From contig JALOOE010000085.1 in assembly GCA_025454565.1 (NCBI GenBank), forward strand, positions 1-14,438: DNA of 14,438 nt, written 5' to 3'. Shown here piece after piece: positions 7,270 through 12,544 of this stretch. The translations under genes and the position numbers were made by a program. Every line of letters starts with the position of its first letter. The stretch's first letter is position 1. The notes under the pieces were generated by a model. The model saw only the letters and a program-made list of their open reading frames with translations. It was not told the DNA's origin and did no database searches. The DNA is from Anaerolineae bacterium. GTDB lineage: Bacteria; Chloroflexota; Anaerolineae; CG2-30-64-16.

Positions 7270-8304
7270 ATGCAACTCGCCATCGCCGGCAAAAACCTCG
7301 AGATCACTGACTCCCTGCGGAAGTACGTCGAGAAAAAGATCGGCCGATTGGATCGGTACCTGCCAAACATCATCGACGCGCGGGTCGAACTCACTGTCGA
7401 GAACACCCGCGCCGCCAAGGACAGCCAAATCGCTCAGGTGACGCTGCGCACCAAGCATGCCATTCTGCGCGCCGAGGAGGCATCCTCGGATATGTTCGCT
7501 TCTATCGATGCCGTGTTCGACAAGATGCAGCGCCAGGCTGACCGCTACAAAGGTAAGCGTTGGTCGAAACGCGGCGTAGAGGGCGAAGTCCCGGTCGCGC
7601 CGGCTGATAAAGCTGAAGAGGAGAGCGCCTCGGCCGACGAACAGCCGTCCCGCATCTCGCGCGTCAAGCGCTTTTCGATGGCGCCGATGGATGAAGAGGA
7701 AGCCGTCGACCAGATGGAACTCCTGGGGCACGACTTCTTCGTCTTTTTCAACCTGAACGAGAACCAGATCAACGTCGTGTACCGCGTCAGAAACTCTATG
7801 AAAACCATCGTCTTCGTCTGCACCGCCAATATCTGTCGCTCGCCGATGGCGGCCGCGCTCATGCGCAAGCATCTCGCGGCGCTGGACCTGTCCGATGAGA
7901 TCGGAGTGCAATCTGCGGGTGTGTGGGCCAGGGCGGGCTCAAGCGCAAGTGAGGGATCGGCGACGGTGTTGGCGCGCCAGGGCATCTCGCTGGGCGATCA
8001 CCGTTCGCAACCGATGACCGCCCAGCTTCTGGAGCAAGCCGACATCGTCCTGGTCATGGAGGAAGAGCACCGGCGCTCGCTGTTCTATCTGGAGCCCAAG
8101 CATTTACGCAAGGTGTTCCTGCTGACCGAGATGGTCGGACGCAGCAAAGATATCGCCGACCCATATGGCGGGCCGATGGAGGGCTACGCCAGGACCGCCG
8201 CGCAATTGGATCAGTTGATCGCAGAGGGGCTGCCGATGATCCTGAAGCGGATCGGGGTGGCTATGCCGACGAAGGACGAAGGACCGAAGACGCAAGCGAT
8301 CTGA
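7270..8304 (+). CDS. Fusion of long-form ribosome hibernation promoting factor and low-molecular-weight protein tyrosine phosphatase
   Basis: One uninterrupted frame of 344 residues joins two known domains. Residues 1-100 are an HPF/RaiA ribosome-binding domain (MQLAIAGKNLEITDSLRKYV). Residues 101-130 are an acidic linker. Residues 131-175 are the HPF dimerisation domain (VKRFSMAPMDEEEAVDQMELLGHDFFVF), which lacks its usual last strand resembling DGxYGLIEP. From M177 there is a complete LMW-PTP: C184-x5-R190 in CTANICRSP and the catalytic aspartate D297 in DPYGG. Isoleucine at 188, where arginine phosphatase YwlE has threonine, favours phosphotyrosine. The start has AAAGGAG 8 nt upstream. No clear ribosome site precedes the internal ATG at 7798, so the phosphatase is either fused or inefficiently started there. 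The C-terminal tail TKDEGPKTQ is encoded by a degenerate heptamer array. A recent fusion by deletion or an assembly error are alternatives. Confidence 0.85.
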   Translation: MQLAIAGKNLEITDSLRKYVEKKIGRLDRYLPNIIDARVELTVENTRAAKDSQIAQVTLRTKHAILRAEEASSDMFASIDAVFDKMQRQADRYKGKRWSKRGVEGEVPVAPADKAEEESASADEQPSRISRVKRFSMAPMDEEEAVDQMELLGHDFFVFFNLNENQINVVYRVRNSMKTIVFVCTANICRSPMAAALMRKHLAALDLSDEIGVQSAGVWARAGSSASEGSATVLARQGISLGDHRSQPMTAQLLEQADIVLVMEEEHRRSLFYLEPKHLRKVFLLTEMVGRSKDIADPYGGPMEGYARTAAQLDQLIAEGLPMILKRIGVAMPTKDEGPKTQAI

Positions 8305-8322
8305 GACGTTTCACGTTTGACG
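8268..8322. repeat. Adjacent heptamer arrays at a convergent gene junction
   Basis: Plus-strand units GACGAAG at 8268-8274 and 8275-8281, then an 8-nt GACCGAAG and ACGCAAG, encode the phosphatase tail TKDEGPKTQ. Directly after, the minus strand reads CGTCAAA (8322-8316), CGTGAAA (8315-8309), CGTCTCA (8308-8302). The TGA of CGTGAAA is the stop codon of the glycosyltransferase on the minus strand, and the plus-strand stop also lies in this block. Both gene ends are therefore built from repeat units. Confidence 0.65.
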
Positions 8323-9075
8323 CAACAAATACCAGTGCGGCATAAAACCGTAGTAAAACCCCAGCAAAACCCCTAACTTCAACCCGATCCAACCATCTCG
8401 GTAGCCCTGGAGCGTCACGTAGCGCCGCCAAAACTCGCGGAGCGGCTGGCGGATGAACTTGTGCGGCCACGGCTTGACCCCGCGCTCGGCCAGGATGCGC
8501 CCCTCGAATTGGGCGTAACGGCGCTGCTTCCAGTGAAACTGCGCCCAACTCGCGTAATTGTAATGGATCATCGGCTGCTTAAGGTAGCCGGCTTCCCCAT
8601 CCAGCATCACAACCTCGTGGACCGGACGCTCAGGATCATAACGGGCGCAGGCGCGGCGGAGCAGGCGCAACTGGTAGTCCGGGTAGAATCCGCCGTGGCG
8701 CACCTCGTGGCCGGCGATGAAGTTGTGCCTCGGCACCCACCAGCCGGCCTCTGATCGTTCGGTGATGACCTGCCGCACCTCGGCGGCGAGCTCCGGCGTG
8801 ATCCGCTCGTCCGCATCCACGAAGAAGATCCACGCTGCGTCAACCGCCTCCAGCGCAGCGTTACGTTGGCCCGCGAAGTTGTCGAACGTCCGCTGAAGCA
8901 CCGTCGCGCCGGCTGACCGGGCGATCTCCACCGTACCGTCGTCGCTGTACGAATCGGAAACCACAACCTCATCTGCAAACCCCAGCGTGGCGATGCACTC
9001 GCCGATATGGCGCGCTTCGTTCTTGGTGAGGATGACGACGGCGAGCGAGGAAGCCTCATACCATGTTTCAGACAT
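8311..9075 (-). CDS. Family 2 glycosyltransferase, WaaE/KdtX-like
   Basis: The 254-residue GT-A fold enzyme transfers a sugar from a nucleotide donor to a lipid-linked or surface glycan at the cytoplasmic face of the membrane. It shows the nucleotide-binding start LAVVILTKNEARHIGECIATL (residues 11-31), DEVVVSDSYSDDGT (35-48), a DAD metal-binding motif at 87-89 in FFVDADERI, and the WaaE-type late region RYAQFEGRILAERG. Length is normal for this subgroup. Acceptor and sugar cannot be read. It starts at the ATG at 9075 with only a weak ribosome site, 18 bp after the methylase stop on the same strand, so it is probably co-transcribed with it. It converges with the HPF-phosphatase gene, with 6 bp between the stops. 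The last codons and stop come from a heptamer unit. Confidence 0.9.
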   Translation of the reverse strand: MSETWYEASSLAVVILTKNEARHIGECIATLGFADEVVVSDSYSDDGTVEIARSAGATVLQRTFDNFAGQRNAALEAVDAAWIFFVDADERITPELAAEVRQVITERSEAGWWVPRHNFIAGHEVRHGGFYPDYQLRLLRRACARYDPERPVHEVVMLDGEAGYLKQPMIHYNYASWAQFHWKQRRYAQFEGRILAERGVKPWPHKFIRQPLREFWRRYVTLQGYRDGWIGLKLGVLLGFYYGFMPHWYLLRQT

Positions 9076-9093
9076 AGGTCACGCTTGCTTTAA

Positions 9094-9900
9094 TCAGTAG
9101 TTTGTCCAGAGAACTTCAGAGCGTTCGGCCTTGATTGAGTGGGCCTTTTTGGAGCCTTCCTCATGAACATTCCAGCCTTTGTATAGGTTGTCCATCAGAG
9201 TACCATGATAGCCTGAGATCGCAATCTTGCCCTTCACTTGCGACACAACTTCATAAAGCTGCATGTGCTGCAAATCCGTCATCTCATATTGATATGCCTT
9301 AGAGTCCCCGCGCGAGTCGTGCGGATACGGAGGATCGCAGTAGAAAAGCGTCTCGGGACTATCGTACCGCCGGATCACGCTAGTTGCCAGATCGTTTTCG
9401 ATCTGGACGCGCAGCAAGCGCGTTGCGATCCACTCCAATCCTTCGACACTTCCGAGCCAGCGCGATACCGCGCCGGCCATCCCGGCGCGGCTGGTTTGCA
9501 GACAATTGGCCCAACGACCGACTGAGGCAGTCTGGGCAAGTCCTGTACGCACCTGTCGCGCGCGGATGAAGAAACGTCTTGCCCGCTCCAGGGGCGACAG
9601 ATCATGACCGTTCCCGTTGGTCAGAATCGCCTGGTGGAATTCTTCGCGAGCGAATGGTGTCATGCCAATGGCGTAAATCAGCTCGTCCTTCTGCTCTCTC
9701 AGCACTCGGAAAAAGTTCACCACCTCGCCATCGATGTCGTTATACGTCTCAACCGGAGATGACTCGCGATTCAGCAGTACTGCGGCCGATCCTCCAAACG
9801 GTTCACAGTAATGATGAGCCGCCGGCAACAAGCCGAGCAACCATTCGAGATGGCTGTACTTGCCCCCATACCAACCGAATGCAATGAGCTTACGTGCCAT
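9094..9900 (-). CDS. D12-class N6-adenine DNA methyltransferase (Dam-like), solitary
   Basis: The 268-residue enzyme would methylate adenine in a short DNA site using S-adenosylmethionine. In order it shows the class motif X FGWYGGKYSH (8-17), the SAM-binding motif I EPFGGSAAV (33-41), motif IV DPPY (189-192) and the typical end SEVLWTNY. The alpha-class order, X-I then IV, matches Dam and phage relatives. No restriction endonuclease is adjacent, so it looks like an orphan. The frame is open upstream to an ATG at 9984, but that codon lies within the -35 box of a candidate promoter. The ATG at 9900, with AGG 9 nt before it and MARKLIAFGWYGG as N-terminus, is preferred. The gene is less GC-rich than its neighbours by eye and sits between glycosyltransferases, which suggests acquisition. 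The recognition site is unknown. Confidence 0.9.
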   Translation of the reverse strand: MARKLIAFGWYGGKYSHLEWLLGLLPAAHHYCEPFGGSAAVLLNRESSPVETYNDIDGEVVNFFRVLREQKDELIYAIGMTPFAREEFHQAILTNGNGHDLSPLERARRFFIRARQVRTGLAQTASVGRWANCLQTSRAGMAGAVSRWLGSVEGLEWIATRLLRVQIENDLATSVIRRYDSPETLFYCDPPYPHDSRGDSKAYQYEMTDLQHMQLYEVVSQVKGKIAISGYHGTLMDNLYKGWNVHEEGSKKAHSIKAERSEVLWTNY

Positions 9901-9956
9901 CGCCGCCATCCTATCGTCGCTCTTCCAACGCTTTGAAGCCAAGAACATCCGTTTGC

Positions 9957-9984
9957 ATCCTATCATAACTGTGGCGGTCGTCAA
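9957..9984 (-). promoter_or_regulatory. Candidate promoter of the methyltransferase gene
   Basis: The minus strand reads TTGACG (9984-9979), a 16-bp spacer and TAGGAT (9962-9957). This predicts a start near 9950 and separates the methylase from the upstream glycan cluster. If correct, it excludes the far-upstream ATG at 9984 and supports the start at 9900. Confidence 0.45.
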
Positions 9985-10024
9985 CTCCCCGTTGTGCCAG
10001 CCACACTATGAGGATGCCCTGACT

Positions 10025-11128
10025 CTACAAGGCTCCTGCAAAAAGCGTCCGAACTTCGTTGATCGCTGCCAAACGCCTGTTCAGTTCATCCACTGCGATC
10101 TCCCCCCTGTCCGCCACGCGCTGTGCTCGCCGTGCCTCCGCCCACATGCCCAGACGCACGATTTGTACGGCCAGCCGGCGACGTCCCGGCCCATAGAAGC
10201 GGTCGTAGAGCCGCTTCCGGCTGCGCCATAGGTTGAGGAAGGACTGCTCACGGAACTGGCGCGCGCTGGCCCCGCCGTGATGGATCACCCGCGCCGCCGG
10301 CACGCAATAAAACGGCCAGCCGGCGCGCTGGATGCGCCAGCACCAGTCCACCTCTTCGGCGTACATGAAGTAGCCTTCGTCGAGCAGTCCGGCTGCCTCG
10401 ATCGCCTCGCGACGCACCATCAGCGCGGCGCCGAGCGCGAAATCGATCGGGAAGGGCGTTCCGGCATCGTACAACGCACGCGCATAGCGGCCGTTCAACC
10501 CGGAATCCAGCAGCCGCCGCGGTCGCGGCGGGAAGAAGTCGAACCAGAGTTGCCACAGATCCGGGAAGCGAAACGCGCCGTGCTGGAAGCGGCCATCGGG
10601 ATATTGAAGCTGCGCGCCCACGCCGCCGGCGTTCGGGTGCTCATCCAGGAAGCGCGCCATCTGTCCGAGCGCGTCACCGAGCGGCTCGGCGTCCGGGTTG
10701 AGGAGAAGGACGAATGGCGAATGGCGAATGGCGAATGGCGAATCAGCACCGTCTGGCTGCTCCTTCGCTCCTCCGGCTCCCTGCACCTCTGCACCGCCGA
10801 AACCGAGCATCCGCAACGCGAGATTGTTGCCCCCGGCAAACCCCAGGTTGTCCTGCGCGGCGACCAGGCGCACCTGCGGGAACTCGACCGCGACCATCTC
10901 CGCGCTGCCGTCGGCCGAGGCGTTGTCGATGACGATGAGGGTGGACGACCGAGGGCCAACGACCGACGACGCAGGGTTGACTGCGTATCCGGATTGTGCC
11001 AGGCTGGCGAGGGCTGCGCTGAGGCAGGCGCGCAGCAGATCACGCACGTTATAACTGACAACGACGACCGCCAGCGAAGCGGCATCTGCGGCCGGTCGTC
11101 CGTCGTCGGTCGCCCGTCGTCCGCTCAC
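10025..11128 (-). CDS. Family 2 glycosyltransferase, rhamnosyltransferase (WbbL)-like, with repeat-encoded insertions
   Basis: The 367-residue cytoplasmic or membrane-associated GT-A enzyme likely adds a sugar such as rhamnose to a growing polysaccharide. Motifs are LAVVVVSYNVRDLL (19-32), VIDNASADGSAEM (66-78), DNLGFAGGNN (93-102), LLLNPDAEP (141-149, metal-binding), and the late GAALMVRREAIEAAGLLDEGYFMYAEEVD block of this subgroup (given here only as a landmark; EEVDWCWR is its conserved acceptor-side motif). The start is a GTG at 11128 that overlaps the corrected stop of the lipoprotein gene as GTGA. The frame is open further upstream, but that part is a shadow of the lipoprotein. Residues 2-14, 52-63 and 110-139 are encoded by heptamer or octamer repeats and have no place in a normal GT2; all precede or join motif boundaries in loops. 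Confident on family, not on sugar. Confidence 0.88.
   Translation of the reverse strand: MSGRRATDDGRPAADAASLAVVVVSYNVRDLLRACLSAALASLAQSGYAVNPASSVVGPRSSTLIVIDNASADGSAEMVAVEFPQVRLVAAQDNLGFAGGNNLALRMLGFGGAEVQGAGGAKEQPDGADSPFAIRHSPFVLLLNPDAEPLGDALGQMARFLDEHPNAGGVGAQLQYPDGRFQHGAFRFPDLWQLWFDFFPPRPRRLLDSGLNGRYARALYDAGTPFPIDFALGAALMVRREAIEAAGLLDEGYFMYAEEVDWCWRIQRAGWPFYCVPAARVIHHGGASARQFREQSFLNLWRSRKRLYDRFYGPGRRRLAVQIVRLGMWAEARRAQRVADRGEIAVDELNRRLAAINEVRTLFAGAL
10711..10795. repeat. Heptamer array (CGAATGG)5 next to an octamer array, inside the GT2 gene
   Basis: Four perfect plus-strand CGAATGG units and one CGAATCA cover 10711-10745 and encode the peptide PFAIRHS on the minus strand. After a 10-base gap, five 8-nt units (GCTGCTCC, TTCGCTCC, TCCGGCTC, CCTGCACC, TCTGCACC) cover 10756-10795 and encode EVQGAGGAKEQ. 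Together they insert about 28 residues just before LLLNPDAEP. Confidence 0.75.
10944..10971. repeat. Degenerate heptamer array (GACGACC type) inside the GT2 gene
   Basis: Four 7-nt units, GACGACC, GAGGGCC, AACGACC and GACGACG, encode SSVVGPRSS on the minus strand. They interrupt the region between the first helix of the GT2 fold and its VIDNASADGS motif. Confidence 0.6.
11094..11128. repeat. Heptamer array (CGTCGTC type) spanning the lipoprotein/GT2 junction
   Basis: Five 7-nt units, GGTCGTC, CGTCGTC, GGTCGCC, CGTCGTC and CGCTCAC, end exactly at the GTG start of the GT2. The last unit supplies both the GTG start of the GT2 and the TGA stop of the lipoprotein frame. The rest encodes the GT2 N-terminal peptide SGRRATDDGRP. 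Confidence 0.7.
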
Positions 11129-12398
11129 GGCGCGCCCACCGATACGCTGATCCGGTCGATGTAGTTGTTTGCCACTTCCACGAATTCGTGGATCAGCCCG
11201 CCCCACCAGAATTGGGTGCCCACCTCCGTTTGCCCGGCAGCAGGTAGTACTGCGGCTTGCCATCGATGATGCGCTCTTCGAGGTCTTCTTTGTGGCCGAT
11301 AGCCCAGCGGAAGGGGAAGTCCACGCCGGTTGTGTCGAAATTGACGCCGAAGCGCCAGACGCCGGCCTGCTGATACCACGAGTCCTCGGCAGCACGTTTT
11401 GCCAGGGTGTTGTAGTTTTCGCTGAACTTGTAGCTCTGCCCCGGCCAGGGCCCCGCCGTGCGGATCGGCACCGGGCCGATGTTCTCCACCGTCGCGGTGA
11501 AGCAGAGGCTCTGTCCCAGCGGCACACTGACGATACGGTTCACTTCACCCTGCCAGTCGATCTCACCGCCCGCGACATCAGCGCGCGGCTTGCCGCCCTC
11601 CTTGATCGTCAGCGTGGAAGAAACGATCACGCGGTTGCCGATCCTATCCTCCGCTTCGCCGTAGACAATGTAATCGCCGTCCGGCGGCGGCTCTGCAAAG
11701 AGATCCACGCCGCCATCATAGTCGTAGCCGTGATAGCCCGCATCGCCCGGCGCAACCTTCGCCCGCGATTCCTTTTCCTCGACGGGATATTTCAGCTTGG
11801 GCTGGCCGGGCAGCGTGTGAGCCGGCTCGAGGTAAACCTGGACGCGCTCGGCTTTCTTGCTGAGATAATAGGCGATCGAGACCCGATCCCGGATGCTGTC
11901 CTGGTTGGGCGTGAATTCCTGCGGCACGACCGTGAAGTTGCGCAGTTCGGGCAAGGTGCGGTCGCCGCCGGAGAGGGTGATCTGCCCTTCGGCCTTCTCG
12001 GTTCGTCCGGCATCGTCGATCGCCTCCACCACCCAGGTATAGGCGCCATCGGGCAGCACCTGGCTTTCGACGAGCATCTGCCCGCCGGCCACCGGCTGCG
12101 CCTGCGGATCGTTGATCGCGCCGCCCCAAAAGACGTCGTATTTGCCCGGCGAGCGGCGTTGCGCGTCGCGGAAGTTGTGGCGCTTGCCTTGCGCATCTAC
12201 GAAGTAGATCGAGACATTTGCGGGCCGATTGATGCGATAGTTGATGTGCGTCACATCAGCGGCGCCGTCGGCGTTCGGCGAGATCGCAGCCGGCGCGACC
12301 TTGACATCGGACAGCAGCGGGCCGAAGGCGCAGCTCGCAAGGAAGGTTGCTGCAACGGCCAGGATCGCAAATGGGATGAATCGGGCGAAAACCCGCAC
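11125..12398 (-). CDS. Ig-like (FlgD-type repeat) lipoprotein with a probable single-base frameshift near its end
   Basis: A GTG start at 12398 follows GGAGG by 6 nt. The product begins with a lipoprotein signal peptide (hydrophobic residues 8-22) and lipobox LASC with C23, so it should be anchored outside the membrane. Two FlgD-like Ig modules follow, at about 33-143 (ISPNADGAADVTHINY) and 153-280 (FTPNQDSIRDRVSIAYYL), then a beta-rich C-terminal part. As written, the frame ends at 11193 with an unnatural tail (KRRWAPNSGGAG). Adding one base at the GGG run at 11233-11235 continues it for about 36 residues (QTEVGTQFWWGGLIHEF and on) to a TGA at 11125 that overlaps the next gene's GTG, giving 424 residues. 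The mutation may be real or a sequencing error. Its place between two glycosyltransferases suggests an envelope role; no enzymatic function is claimed. Confidence 0.78.
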
Positions 12399-12412
12399 GG
12401 AAGACCTCCGAA

Positions 12413-12496
12413 AATCAGCAAATCAGCAAATCACGAATCAGCAAATCACGAATCAGCGAATCACGAATCAGCGAATCAGCGAATCAGCGAATCACG
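12413..12496. repeat. Intergenic mixed 8/7-nt tandem array (AATCAGCR / AATCACG)
   Basis: Eleven contiguous units fill 84 bp: seven 8-mers AATCAGC(A/G) and four 7-mers AATCACG in the order 8-8-7-8-7-8-7-8-8-8-7, followed by a related AATGAGG. The array lies in the 146-bp gap between the GT39-like gene and the lipoprotein gene and ends 5 bp from the lipoprotein ribosome site, so it would be in the mRNA leader. On the minus strand it reads TGATTCG and contains TGA stops in every frame. Confidence 0.95.
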
Positions 12497-12544
12497 AATG
12501 AGGGCAGTCTAGCAGATGGAGGACGGCGCGTCAAAACCGGTCCA

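Noticed and set aside
7216..7911. Open minus-strand frame of 231 codons opposite the hibernation factor
   Set aside because: It is a shadow of well-recognised HPF and phosphatase domains on the plus strand.
11129..11527. N-terminal extension of the GT2 frame up to 11527
   Set aside because: The extra 133 codons are low-complexity and overlap the lipoprotein coding region in another frame. The GTG at 11128 gives a GTGA overlap and a normal GT2 start.
12413..12496. CRISPR array
   Set aside because: Units are 7-8 nt, contiguous and without spacers, and no cas gene is present.
11169..12512. Open plus-strand frame of 447 codons opposite the lipoprotein gene
   Set aside because: The minus strand has a signal peptide, lipobox and Ig-like modules. 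The plus frame runs into the repeat array (ITNQQITNQ) and has no domain.
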